Shown here: piece by piece, positions 17,232-26,377 of the stretch | How the letters are laid out: the number at the start of each line of letters is the position of its first letter | Numbering within the stretch: position 1 is the first letter of the stretch | Source: JANNSX01 sp041397825 | GTDB lineage: Bacteria > Pseudomonadota > Alphaproteobacteria > Rhizobiales > Hyphomicrobiaceae | Length of the DNA stretch: 64,000 nt | NCBI GenBank assembly: GCA_041397825.1 | Contig: JAWKVX010000005.1 | Span: forward strand, 551,241-615,240 | Direction: 5' to 3' | The notes under the pieces: model-generated | Told to the model about the DNA's origin: nothing | The model's database searches: none | Seen by the model: the letters and a program-made list of their open reading frames with translations, nothing else | Program-made: the position numbers and the translations under genes

Positions 17232-18386
17232 TCATCCCACTTCGAGATGAAACGGAGCATTCGAGAGCGGTTCGTTTCCCGTTTCCGTAACCACATAGGT
17301 CCTGGCCGGAGCGACGGCCAGTCCGGCATCCGAGTTGAAGATGTTGGCAATTACGAAAAAGACCATGCCCGGCTCAAGCAGCACGGGATTTTTCGCATAC
17401 AGCATCGGCCAATCCATCCAGTTGGGTCCGAACGTTGCGCCGAGGCAGTACCCGCAGGCGTTGAGACGATGTCGTGTCATCCCGGCTCTGTCGCAAGTCC
17501 GCGCATAAGCATCGAAGACTTGGCCGACCATATTGCCAGGTCGCAAGGCCTCCTCACATTCCGCGATCGCCTCGAGCGCGACAGCCTGCATGTCTCTCTG
17601 GACCTGGGGCGCTCTGCCGGCAACGAGCGTACGCATCATTGCCGCGTGATAGTGACGATAGACGCCCGCCCATTCGAGCGTGATCTGATCGTCTGGCTCG
17701 AGGATGCGGCGGTAGGACTGATAGCGGCCGAGCAGCGCGCCCGGACCGGAGCCGATGCAAAACTCATTCGCGGGATCATCGCCACCGCCCTTGTAGATGG
17801 TTGCGTGCAGGGTGGCCAGAATATCGCTTTCGCTGACGCCCGGCCTGATCAACGGGAGTACGGCGGCATACGCCAAGTCCGCCAGCTCAGCCGCCTTTCT
17901 GACGAAAGCGATCTCAGCCGTGCTCTTTGTCAGGCGAAGGCGACTTACCAGATAGGATGAGTCCTCGAGCTCGCAGAAGCCGTCGAGGGCAGCCTCCAGG
18001 CGCTTGCAGTTTTGGCCGGTCAGGCCATAGGCGTCATATTCAACACCCAGCCTCTTCCCACGACAGCCCTGCTCTTCAAGGATTTCCTTAAGCTCTAGAG
18101 CGGGATTCGCACCATCGCGATCGCGCCAAATGCGGATGTCGTCGATGATTGAGGTATAGCGGGCTTGTCGCAAATCAGGCGCTCGTGTCAAGAGCGTGAT
18201 CGTCGATCCGTCCGCTGACATGTAGAGGCATTGAAAGAAGACGTACCCGAACGTGTCATAGCCCGTCAGGTAGTACATGCTCTCCTGTCGAAACATCAGC
18301 AGTCCGTCCAGCCCTTGCTCCTGCAATGCTGCGCACACCCGTCGGCGCCGCAACGCAAGCTCGTCCTTTCCAAAATGTAGGGGCAT
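17232..18386 (-). CDS. M24 peptidase-fold protein of creatinase / ectoine hydrolase type
   Basis: A 384-residue pita-bread-fold protein with an N-terminal creatinase domain (MPLHFGKDELALRRRR, YYLTGYDTFGY) and a C-terminal M24 domain. Metal-dependent aminopeptidases need five ligands (Asp, Asp, His, Glu, Glu). Here the first region reads EWAGVYRHYHAAMMRT instead of DxG...D.TRT, the His region reads CGYCLGATFGPNW, and the two Glu positions read VIANIF and VAPART, so the metal site appears lost. Loss of metal is known for creatinase and fits ectoine-hydrolase-like DoeA proteins, which cleave amidine or C-N bonds without metal. It stands alone, convergent with the SDR and divergent from the EipA-like gene. 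Confidence 0.8.
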   Translation of the reverse strand: MPLHFGKDELALRRRRVCAALQEQGLDGLLMFRQESMYYLTGYDTFGYVFFQCLYMSADGSTITLLTRAPDLRQARYTSIIDDIRIWRDRDGANPALELKEILEEQGCRGKRLGVEYDAYGLTGQNCKRLEAALDGFCELEDSSYLVSRLRLTKSTAEIAFVRKAAELADLAYAAVLPLIRPGVSESDILATLHATIYKGGGDDPANEFCIGSGPGALLGRYQSYRRILEPDDQITLEWAGVYRHYHAAMMRTLVAGRAPQVQRDMQAVALEAIAECEEALRPGNMVGQVFDAYARTCDRAGMTRHRLNACGYCLGATFGPNWMDWPMLYAKNPVLLEPGMVFFVIANIFNSDAGLAVAPARTYVVTETGNEPLSNAPFHLEVG

Positions 18387-18933
18387 GGCACGTCCTCTGC
18401 GATCGTCGATTTGAGGTTCCTTGGCGGCGAGAAAGATTTGTCCGGAGACCCTTCTTTTCTTGCCTCAGAGGGAGAGTCCAGAGCGGAAGGTTTGACCCGA
18501 GCCTATCGTCGCGGCAAGGGCCAGGTCGTGATCTCGAAACGCCTGCGACATTTTTTGTCGAGCGCCGGAGGTGACCTCAATCGGCTGTCGTCGCGCCGGG
18601 CAGAAAGCACGGTGCGGGCCTCGGGCGGCGACGAAGACAGCGTTTCACTCAGTTCCGTGCCGCGCGGCCTGTCGGTGGCGGACGCCACAACGGTTCTTTC
18701 TGTGACTTGCCGGGCTGGGCGACATGCCAATCGACGCCCCGTCCCGTCCGACACCAGGCGGATCGAGGCGAGCCGGTTTGGAGACAGTGCCATTTCGGCC
18801 AGACCGAGAGAGGTTCGCGATGCAGCCAGCTGGTCACGGCCCGCGCCGACCCCGCCCGCCACAATCCCGCCTTGCTGTTGCCGCCCTCTCGGGGCACGCG
18901 GGATCAAGGTCGGGACAGCGGAAGACAACCAGA
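18387..18933. other. 547-bp intergenic region
   Basis: This gap separates the divergent M24 gene and EipA-like gene. A long plus-strand frame (18411-19205) runs through it but continues out of frame across the EipA-like gene and has no recognisable motif. The only structure seen is a short hairpin, CGACA-TTTTT-TGTCG at 18546-18560. It presumably holds both promoters. Confidence 0.5.
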
Positions 18934-20154
18934 ATGACAAGATGCACGAGGGTGTTGGCGCGGCGCATGGCAGCCGCCGGCTGGCTCATGGCGGCACTTC
19001 TCGCCGGGCCGGCCATCGGCGCCGCTCAAACCTGCTCGGAGGAGGAGATCGGCCACGTCATCGACGGGACTGGTCAGATGCTTCGCGAGATCAACGACGA
19101 GTACGCACCGCAGCTCTCCTCCAAGCTCGAGATCGTCGCTGCGACGCGCGATCTCTCCGACGACGAGGTCGCCGACTACGCCCGCAAGCTCATGCGGGCG
19201 CCTAAGGTGAAAGCGGCAGAATCCCGGGCCAGTGAGCTGCTCGGGCGCATCGAGGCGATCGGCGACGAGGCCACGGGTGATGCGGCCGATTGCGTTAAGC
19301 TCAAGGCGATCCAGGCCAGCTCGGCGGAGCTGCGCGAGGCGCTGGCCGGCAAGTATCAGGTGTTATTCGCGCGCATCGATGCCGACCTCGCCGGCAAGTC
19401 CGAGGAAATGGCCGATTTGGCCGCTGCAGCGCCGGCGCCGGAACCGCAGACGGCCAAGGCGGCGTCCGAGCCTGAGGCGCCGGCGTCCACGCCTGCCCCT
19501 CAGGTCGAGGAGCCAGCCCTCGCTCCGCTCCCCGAGCAGGAGGTGGCGACTCTCCCCAGCACCGACTGGTCGGCAGAGCAGGACGCCGACAGCGGTCAGG
19601 ACGGCATCGTCGCCTTCGAGCCGTCGATCCCGCAAACCGGCCCGCGCCTCTCTGCCCTCGACGAGGAACTCACGACCTATTCCTCCGACGAGATCCTTTC
19701 CGCCGGCAAGGGCTTCTTTGGCTCGGTTACGACCGGCCTCGCCGGCGTCGTCGCCTATGCGTTCGAGCAGGCCGGCCGGCCTTCCGGATACATCTTCGGC
19801 AACGAGGGCAGCGTCGCCTTCATTGCCGGCCTGCGCTATGGCAAGGGCCGCCTCCACACCAAGCGCGGTGGTAGCCGCACCGTCTATTGGCAGGGGCCCT
19901 CGATCGGTACGGACGCGGGTGCCGAAGGCGCGCGCACGATGATTCTCGTCTACAACCTGAAGGAGCCGATCGACATCTTTGCGCATTTCGGCGGTGTCGA
20001 TGGCTCGGCTTATGTCGTCGGCGGTGTCGGCATCACCTTCCTGACTGACGGCGATCTTGTGTTGGCGCCGATCCGCTCGGGGCTGGGGCTTCGTCTCGGC
20101 GCCAATATCGGCTATCTGAAGTTCACGCCGGAGCGCTCGATCATCCCGTTCTGA
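18934..20154 (+). CDS. EipA-like (DUF1134) secreted envelope protein
   Basis: A 406-residue exported protein. After a basic start, AAAGWLMAALLAGPAIGAAQT forms a signal peptide with likely cleavage after IGA. Residues 30-160 are helical and charged and contain two cysteines. Residues 165-250 form a low-complexity Ala/Pro/Glu linker. The C-terminal 150 residues are the DUF1134 domain: YSSDEIL, KGFFGSVTTGLAGVVAYAFE, RPSGYIFGNEG, TVYWQGPSIGTDAG and the closing glycine-rich GLRLGANIGYLKF. The family includes envelope integrity protein A of Brucella. Start at ATG 18934 or 18967. The N-terminal helical region and long linker are additions to the usual compact form of about 190-200 residues. Confidence 0.8.
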   Translation: MTRCTRVLARRMAAAGWLMAALLAGPAIGAAQTCSEEEIGHVIDGTGQMLREINDEYAPQLSSKLEIVAATRDLSDDEVADYARKLMRAPKVKAAESRASELLGRIEAIGDEATGDAADCVKLKAIQASSAELREALAGKYQVLFARIDADLAGKSEEMADLAAAAPAPEPQTAKAASEPEAPASTPAPQVEEPALAPLPEQEVATLPSTDWSAEQDADSGQDGIVAFEPSIPQTGPRLSALDEELTTYSSDEILSAGKGFFGSVTTGLAGVVAYAFEQAGRPSGYIFGNEGSVAFIAGLRYGKGRLHTKRGGSRTVYWQGPSIGTDAGAEGARTMILVYNLKEPIDIFAHFGGVDGSAYVVGGVGITFLTDGDLVLAPIRSGLGLRLGANIGYLKFTPERSIIPF

Positions 20155-20195
20155 GGGTTTGGGCGCGTCCTTCCTCGCCCGAGGCCCTGTCTCCC

Positions 20196-21131
20196 ATGAG
20201 CGCCATCTTTGCGACCGTCGCGCCCGTCTTCAGTCTGATCCTGATCGGCTACCTGGCGATGCGGATGCGTATCGTTACGGATGCCGCAGCCAAGGGCCTG
20301 GCAGAGTTCGCCTTCATGATCGCCATGCCGGCTCTGTTGTTTCGGACTATGGTGACAGCCGAGGCGACATCGAGCTCATCGGTCGCGATCCTGGCGTCCT
20401 TCTTTCTCGCCGCTCTTGTCGCCTGGATCACGGCGACCGTCGCAGCCCGCACCCTCATCCGGCGTACTGGCGTCGAGGCGACCGCGCTTGCCATGGCGAC
20501 GACTTTTGGCAATACGGTGATGCTCGGCCTGCCGCTCGGCATCGCGCAGTATGGCAATGCGGCGACACCGGCGCTCGCACTCATCATCGCTGTGCACTCG
20601 CCCGCACTCTGGCTCATCGCTTCCGTGCAGGCCGAATGGCTGAGCGGCAAGGGCACCGTGGATCTCGGTGGCCGGCTGCGGGATCTCGTCAGGGACCTCG
20701 CCGTCAACCCGATCGTCTTTGGCGTGGTCTTGGGCAGCCTGTGGCGGGCGACAGGCCTCGGGCTCAATGAGGTCGCCGACCGATTGCTCCTGCTGCTCGG
20801 CAGCGCAGCCGTTCCGGCAGCCCTGTTCGCGTTGGGCGCGAGCCTCAGCCGCTACAGCTTTCGCGGCGATCTCGATGCGATGGGCCTCGTGCTGGTGGTG
20901 AAGCTGCTGTTGTTTCCACTCGCCGCCTATGTGCTCGCGGTGCATGTCTTTGCACTTCCGACGATGTCGGCAAGCGCTGTCGTGCTGCTTGCCGCCTGCC
21001 CGACGGGTGCCAACGCCTTCCTGTTTGCTCAACGCTACGATAGCGCTGTCGGACCGGTGTCGGCATCGGTCGCGGCCGGTACCGTCATTGCGGCGGTGAC
21101 GATCTCGATCGTTTTCGCGGTGATGGGGTGA
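20196..21131 (+). CDS. AEC family transporter (auxin efflux carrier-like)
   Basis: A 311-residue inner-membrane protein with about ten hydrophobic helices. The first helix is IFATVAPVFSLILIGYLAM, and typical AEC motifs are TFGNTVMLGLPL and, near the end, ACPTGANAFLFAQRY. Bacterial members export or import small organic acids such as malate or malonate, often near their catabolic genes. The ATG at 20196 is the only sensible start. It lies 41 bp after the EipA-like gene on the same strand, with no obvious functional link. Confidence 0.88.
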   Translation: MSAIFATVAPVFSLILIGYLAMRMRIVTDAAAKGLAEFAFMIAMPALLFRTMVTAEATSSSSVAILASFFLAALVAWITATVAARTLIRRTGVEATALAMATTFGNTVMLGLPLGIAQYGNAATPALALIIAVHSPALWLIASVQAEWLSGKGTVDLGGRLRDLVRDLAVNPIVFGVVLGSLWRATGLGLNEVADRLLLLLGSAAVPAALFALGASLSRYSFRGDLDAMGLVLVVKLLLFPLAAYVLAVHVFALPTMSASAVVLLAACPTGANAFLFAQRYDSAVGPVSASVAAGTVIAAVTISIVFAVMG

Positions 21132-21308
21132 TTGGTCGAGGTGGCATTCGGCCCGGCTGCCCCCTTTCGGCATGCTAGGGCGGGTCATCACGATCTCGGC
21201 AGCACCAGCCGGCTTGGCTCGACCCTGTTCCCGCTACCTTCGTGAGTGTGTCGTTGCGGCGGTTGCGTGCCTCTTCATAGACAGCGTCTCGGTAGTGCCG
21301 ATGGGTGA

Positions 21309-21632
21309 GGGTGCTCTCACGAGCTCGAGGTCGTGCGCGAGCGGAAAATTCCGATGCAGGTGGTCTCGCCGCGGCAGGTGCCGATGTTGGACAAAGGGGG
21401 AGGGACCAGCGAGCCGCGAGTGCTCTTGGCGCCCACACGGCCAACGCGCATACCGACGCGGGACTTCACGGTAGATCTGGCCGAATACCTGATTGACGCC
21501 ATCCACCAGCGGGCGGAGCAGTCAAAACCCCGGTGCACGGAACGCTATGTGGTCATGCAGGGGCTGCGAGCCATCGGGTTCGAGATCGAGGACGCCGACA
21601 TGGTGGCCGATGCGCGGCGCAGGAGGCTCTAA
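21309..21632 (+). pseudogene. 5'-truncated small gene, RHH-like C-terminus (copy 1)
   Basis: The frame is open from 21309, just after a TGA, and its only start candidate is a GTG at 21333; the aligned relative at 46689 shows that homology begins upstream of that codon, so the gene is probably truncated. The product has a conserved-looking end: RDFTVDLAEYLIDAIHQRA, RYVVMQGLRAIGFEI and EDADMVADARRRRL. A beta strand followed by two helices in this order resembles ribbon-helix-helix DNA-binding proteins of plasmid partition systems; this is inference from pattern only. A second, decayed copy is at 46689-46982. Together with the adjacent IS3 remnant it marks past mobile DNA. Confidence 0.45.
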
Positions 21633-21877
21633 TTTCCAGTCGTCTGGAGGTCCATACTTCCAGACTTGCAGGTGTCCATATCTTTCGATCGTCAAGGCGT
21701 TGCGCTGATTAGGGTGATCGCCCGGCGTACCAGTATGTCGGCCAGTGCCATCGATTCTTCCTCGTGGCATCGATGCCAGAAGAAGATAGAAGCGGCTCCC
21801 CAGTTTCGGACGGTAGGATAGGTGGATTGGTTGCCTGACAAGGGGCACGAGTGTGCCCTCGAATCAGCAGCTATCGA

Positions 21878-22911
21878 TGACCAGGCGCGCGAGACGGAAT
21901 CGCTCACCGGCCTTCGAGGCCAAGGTGGCGATTTCGGCGATCAAGGCCGATCGGACGATTTCGTAGATCGCGGAGGAGTTCGACGTTGACCCGAACCAGG
22001 TGACGATTTGGAAGACGCAGCTCGAGGGCGGGGCAGCCGATGTGCTCGGCAGCGGCAACGGGTCGACACCAACAACGGGAGCCGGGGACGTGAAGGCGCT
22101 GCATGCAAAGATCGGTCAGCTGACGCTGGTGAAGGACCTTTCTTTTGGGAGTAGCGCTCACCAAGGCGGGATTGCTGAGCGCAAAGCGATGATCGACCGC
22201 GATCACGAGTTGAGCGTCACGAGGCAGGCGGAGCTTGTCGGCATTGCGTGGAGCACGGTCTACCATCCGCCGCGCCGGTGACGGACGCCGATCTGGCACT
22301 GATGCGGCGCATGGGGATCGCAGCTTTGTACCGCAGGTCCCGAACGACGAAGCCGGAGCTGGGGCACAAGATCTTTCCGTACTTGCTATGCGGTGTCGAG
22401 GTCACGCATGCGCACCAAGTTTGGGCGATGGACATCACGTATATCCCGTTGTCCAAGGGCTTCATCGATCTCACCGTCGCACTCGACGGGTTCTCGCGGC
22501 ATGTTCTGTCGTGGCGATTGTCGATCACGATGGGACCTCGTTCTGCATCGAGGCGTTGGAGGCGCTGACCTGCTCGCCATGGGAGCCCTGAGAGCTGCAA
22601 CACGGATCAGGGCTCGCAGTTCAACTGTACAGGCCTTCGTCGGCGTGCTTGGGAAGCACGGCGTGCGGATCCGCATGGACGGCAAGGGAGCCCGTAGAGA
22701 CAGCGTGTTCGTCGAGCGGCGCTGGCGGACGGTCAAATGCGAGGAGGTCTATCTGCAGGCTGACGCAAGCGTCAGCGCGGCACGCGCCGGGATCGGGCGC
22801 TATCTCGATCACTACGATCGGCGGCGGCCGCATTCGAGCCTTGACGGCGTGACGCCCGATCACGCCCACTACGGACACGCGAACCTGCCGCCGATCCGCC
22901 TGGCGGCCTAG
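21878..22911 (+). pseudogene. IS3-family transposase remnant (OrfA and OrfB, broken)
   Basis: OrfA begins MTRRARRNRSPAFEAKVAI at 21878 and has the helix-turn-helix-like segment FDVDPNQVTIWKTQL, but a TAG at 21964 interrupts it. OrfB follows through TRQAELVGIAWSTVYH and WAMDITYIPL (first catalytic Asp), NTDQGSQF (second Asp, another frame, near 22600) and DSVFVERRWRTVKCEEVYLQ (Glu), ending at a TAG at 22909. At least two frameshifts are present. About 30 codons are missing between DLALMRR and MGIAALYRR, where intact relatives carry a longer helical region. The right terminus may be CCGGGACCATCTCA ending near 22972; the left inverted repeat was not found. Confidence 0.75.
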
Positions 22912-23049
22912 CCCCGGCAGACGATCCACCTAGCGAAGCGGAACTTCTGTCCCAACACCCGGGACCATCTCAATCCGACGTCCGTGAGCCTTATCGAGAC
23001 CGGCTGAGGGCAACGAGTCTGGACCTGCCCTGCCTCGGTCCAATGTCAG

Positions 23050-24000
23050 TTATTTTGAGGCGATGACGTCCTGCGAAAGCATATCGACAACTTCGAGTGA
23101 GAGATCAGCCTGATCGCGAATCCAATCCCGGAAAATCTCCATGGGCTTCGACTGGGACCGCCGCATGGAGCGCAGCACGTACCAGCCGTTGCGATTGGGC
23201 TGCAGCACGGTAAAGGGCGCAACCAGACGGCCATAAACAATGTCCTCGGCCACATAGGCGCGGTTGGCGCAGGCAAAGCCGAGCCCGTTACGCGCCGCCT
23301 CGAAGGTCAGCATGCAACTATCAAAATACATGGGCCGCGCTTCTTCGATCACCTGTGGCTCTCCGGCGTGTTCCAGCCAGGCCGCCCAGTTGAGTGTGCA
23401 GGTCGCGGAGTGCAGCAGAGTGAAGTGGCGGAGATCGCGCACCTTGAGGCTGAGCAGGTCTTTGCCGATCTCTGTGATGGCCGAGGGGCGGCAGACCGGC
23501 GTCAGGTCCTCCTTGAAGAGCAACTCGGCCTCAAGTCGGCCGAAATCGCCGTCGCCATAGAAAATGCCAAGATCGAAGTCGGCGCGATCAAGATCCGGTG
23601 TCGCGTAGGATTGTGAGATGTTGAGTGTGATTTCTGGATGGCGCCTCTGGAAATCGGGCAGCCTCTGAATCAGCCACCGCATGATGAACGTCGGCAGCGC
23701 GCAGAGATACAGCGTGGTCTCGCGCTTGGGGTCCTTCACCATCATCCGCGCCTCGGTAATCTTGCTAAGGCCTTCCCGGACCCGGGCGATGAAGGCCTCG
23801 CCCTCATGCGTCAGAACGATGGCGTTGTTCTTGCGCTTGAATAGGGGGAAGCGGAGCTGGGCTTCGAGCGCCTTGATGCGCTGGCTCACGGCCGACGGCG
23901 TCAGGCGCTGCTCCTCGGCCGCTCTGACGAAGCTTCGATTGCGGGCCGCACTCTCAGCGACGCGGAGTGCGTTCAGGTTCAGCTGGATCAGGTCGCGCAT
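23050..24000 (-). CDS. LysR family transcriptional regulator (GcvA-like)
   Basis: A 316-residue LysR-type regulator. The N-terminal winged helix-turn-helix is clear: ALRVAESAARNRSFVRAAEE, then LTPSAVSQRIKALEAQL. The remainder is the periplasmic-binding-like effector domain, beginning near residue 93. The short form without a long linker and the sequence PLFKRKNNAIVLT resemble GcvA. It is divergent from the oxygenase-like gene at 24116 with a 115-bp gap, the usual LysR layout, so it probably controls that gene and the EamA transporter. The effector is unknown. Confidence 0.9.
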   Translation of the reverse strand: MRDLIQLNLNALRVAESAARNRSFVRAAEEQRLTPSAVSQRIKALEAQLRFPLFKRKNNAIVLTHEGEAFIARVREGLSKITEARMMVKDPKRETTLYLCALPTFIMRWLIQRLPDFQRRHPEITLNISQSYATPDLDRADFDLGIFYGDGDFGRLEAELLFKEDLTPVCRPSAITEIGKDLLSLKVRDLRHFTLLHSATCTLNWAAWLEHAGEPQVIEEARPMYFDSCMLTFEAARNGLGFACANRAYVAEDIVYGRLVAPFTVLQPNRNGWYVLRSMRRSQSKPMEIFRDWIRDQADLSLEVVDMLSQDVIASK

Positions 24001-24115
24001 GTGAATCAGCCTATCTAATTCAGCCGCATAGGATTTCTGGCTTTACCCGGCAGGTACGCAGACTACGTTTCAAACTGACGTGGGGCAAATCTGGTTCAAC
24101 AGGTGAGGCGTAGTC
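24001..24115. promoter_or_regulatory. Divergent promoter region, LysR / oxygenase
   Basis: This is the 115-bp gap between the LysR gene and its divergent target. It is less GC-rich than the flanking genes and must hold both promoters and, by family precedent, a LysR operator. No clear T-N11-A palindrome could be fixed by eye. Confidence 0.4.
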
Positions 24116-24946
24116 ATGAACCACTCGTCGGTCCTCGACATCAAGCAATCCATCTCCCGCGACGCCATTATCGGCCATGACACGGCCTGGAGCGTCTCCA
24201 ACCTCGGCGCCGTACAATACCGACACAGCTATGATCGCAGCTTGCTCGATACCATACGTCGCAAAGCACTCGAGCTGAAAGCAGAGCACGCCCACCGCAA
24301 GCACCTGGATCTGACGTATATTAGCGGCCCCGACCGATATATTCCAGAAATCAAAGAGTTAATCAACGACAAGCGACGGCTGGACACAGTTTCCGAGCTG
24401 GCGGGCACACGATTGGAGCCTTATCCGCTTTCCATTGTGAGCTCCACTGTGACATTCATGTCACCACAAGACGGGGCGGTCGACTGGCACTGCGACGGCG
24501 TTCCCATTACGGAGCTTATACCGCTTGAAATCAGCGAGCCCATCATCGGCGGCGAGCTCGAAATCTATCTCGGCAATCCTGACATCGGTCGCGCCATGGT
24601 TAACAAGGGAGAGATGCCACCGGCTCACCAGATCATGCGTGTGCCTCATCGGTTGGGCTATGCAACGCTTGGGCATTTCCTCGGCATCCTGCATCGCACG
24701 GCGCCGATCAAGTTCGGCAACCGCATCACCCTCGTGCTCAATCTGCGGTCGGTCGAGCGGCCCTTCGTCGACGACAACCGGGTGTTCTATCTGGCGGCCG
24801 ACAACGACGCCGAGCAAGGTTGGCTTGCCGAGATCGAGAAGGATGTGCGCGAGCGCCAGCTACCCGCCTACCGGGCCTTCGAGGCAAAGCGCACAGGCAT
24901 GCCGGCACAAACAGCGATCACGGTCGACACACGGACGACCTGGTGA
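24116..24946 (+). CDS. Putative Fe(II)/2-oxoglutarate-dependent oxygenase
   Basis: A 276-residue protein, not firmly recognised. The facial-triad pattern of Fe(II)/2-oxoglutarate oxygenases is visible: DWHCDGVPIT (His-X-Asp near residues 123-125), GILHRTAP (distal His near 192) and RITLVLNLRS, whose Arg could bind the 2-oxoglutarate carboxylate. The glycine-rich GGELEIYLGN lies between, as expected for the jelly-roll core. Such enzymes hydroxylate amino acids or secondary metabolites. It is divergent from LysR and coupled (GTGA at 24943) to an EamA exporter, which suggests modification followed by export of one compound. Iron binding and substrate are inferred. Confidence 0.6.
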   Translation: MNHSSVLDIKQSISRDAIIGHDTAWSVSNLGAVQYRHSYDRSLLDTIRRKALELKAEHAHRKHLDLTYISGPDRYIPEIKELINDKRRLDTVSELAGTRLEPYPLSIVSSTVTFMSPQDGAVDWHCDGVPITELIPLEISEPIIGGELEIYLGNPDIGRAMVNKGEMPPAHQIMRVPHRLGYATLGHFLGILHRTAPIKFGNRITLVLNLRSVERPFVDDNRVFYLAADNDAEQGWLAEIEKDVRERQLPAYRAFEAKRTGMPAQTAITVDTRTTW

Positions 24947-25806
24947 ACGCCCCCCTCTTGGCCTTGGCCGCCATCGCGTTCTGGGCAACCAATGCAATGA
25001 CGGCTCGGTTGGCGCTCGGTACGCTCAACGTGGCGCAGATTCAGCTCTTGCAGTTTGCGGGTGCCGCGCTGGTCTTTGCGGTGGCGTTGGCGGGCCGCCG
25101 CAGACCGCAACAGGCGAGGTCGGTCGGCGCAAGCCTCGTTCTCGGCTTGATTGGTCTCACCGGCACGATGGTGTTCCAGTACATCGCCTTCGCAACGGGT
25201 CCGATCGGTGAGGTCAATATCGTGGCCTATGCCTGGCCGCTGTTGGCGGCGCTCGCCTTGCTGGTGCGTGGACGCGTGCCCCGGCCACTCGTCTTCCTGC
25301 TCCTGACGGCGCTGGGTTTCATCGGTGCCGCCCTGATTGTGGTTCGGCCGGGAGAAGAAGTGATGTTTGCAAGCCTGTCACTTGGCCATCTCGCCGCCAT
25401 AGCCTCGGCGCTGTGCATGGCCACCTACACGGTTGTGGTCGGCAGTGTCGCCATCGACCAGCATCTTGCCCATCTCGGCGGCGGAGTTGCGGGGTTTGTC
25501 ATCGCCATGGGCTGGTGTATGTCCGTCGGTGTCGATTGGCCAACACCGACCGCACCCGCATTCTGGATCGGACTGTATCTGGGAATAGGGCCTATTGGTG
25601 TCGGCTATCTGCTGTGGGCCATGGCCATGTCACGAGACACAACGCGGCGGGTCTCGATGTTGGGATATCTCACTCCGGTAGCATCGACAGGATTGCTACT
25701 GGTAAGCGGGGAGAGCATCCATATGCTGGCTTTGGTCGGGGCCGTCATCGTTGTGGGCGCTTGCGCGGCGATTGGCTTTGAAAGTCGTTCGCATGCCTCG
25801 GCCTGA
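24943..25806 (+). CDS. EamA/DMT-family transporter
   Basis: A 287-residue inner-membrane protein with two EamA repeats and about ten helices. The first is ALAAIAFWATNAMTARLALG, with later AYAWPLLAALALLVRG, GFIGAALIVVRPG and, in repeat two, GPIGVGYLLWAMAM. The GTG start at 24943 overlaps the stop of the oxygenase-like gene, so the two are translationally coupled. Members of this superfamily export amino acids and metabolites. Context suggests export of the oxygenase product or its precursor under LysR control. Confidence 0.85.
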   Translation: MNAPLLALAAIAFWATNAMTARLALGTLNVAQIQLLQFAGAALVFAVALAGRRRPQQARSVGASLVLGLIGLTGTMVFQYIAFATGPIGEVNIVAYAWPLLAALALLVRGRVPRPLVFLLLTALGFIGAALIVVRPGEEVMFASLSLGHLAAIASALCMATYTVVVGSVAIDQHLAHLGGGVAGFVIAMGWCMSVGVDWPTPTAPAFWIGLYLGIGPIGVGYLLWAMAMSRDTTRRVSMLGYLTPVASTGLLLVSGESIHMLALVGAVIVVGACAAIGFESRSHASA

Positions 25807-25978
25807 GGCCGGTACAGTCGAGGCAACGGCTGCCCTACTTGTCGAGACTTTCGGGACAAGTGCGCTCTTGCAGGCCTGTGTCTGCGGCCATCAAGCCCTT
25901 CAGGACAACGATATCGAGCGCTGTCTGTTCTGGAAGGATGTGATCGCACATCTGGAGAAGGCCAAAAGCGCGGGCTGA
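25793..25978 (+). CDS. Small hypothetical protein
   Basis: A 61-residue frame overlapping the end of the EamA gene by 14 bp. It contains VEATAALLVETFGTSALLQACVC and DIERCLFWKDVIAHLEKA, a helical pattern with paired cysteines that resembles short conserved alphaproteobacterial proteins of unknown role. An ATG at 25793 gives this length; a start at 25751 would overlap EamA further. No function is assigned. Confidence 0.5.
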   Translation: MPRPEAGTVEATAALLVETFGTSALLQACVCGHQALQDNDIERCLFWKDVIAHLEKAKSAG

Positions 25979-26377
25979 AAGCGGCCAGCTCTTTCAGAGT
26001 TAGAGAAACTTACTGTCGCTACCAGTGCGAAACACCTTAAGTTTGCACTTCGATGCTGCATCTGGACCGACCAAGCAAAGCCAAACTTCAGGACGGTTGC
26101 GCGAAGGTCGGGTCCCCCGTTGGCCCGTTCGGATCAGGCGCAGCTGATAGGGACGTTTCGAAGCGCAATGGCAGGTGATCTCGGCAGCACGCTGGCGCTA
26201 CTGAAGTCACGCGGAGCGCAATCCAGGGGCGCCGACCCAAACTTGCTATTGACGCTCGAGCGCGACGTCATCGGCTTCGCCAAGCGTCAGGCATTGATCC
26301 GCTGGCGCGAGCGCAAACGGTATTTTCGTGCAGGGGCAAGGCAGACACTCGGCCACCCTGCTTCCAAGGAGCACAGC

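Noticed and set aside
18411..19205. 264-codon plus-strand open frame before the EipA-like gene
   Set aside because: Ser/Arg-rich, no motif, and overlaps the signal peptide region of the EipA-like gene in another frame.
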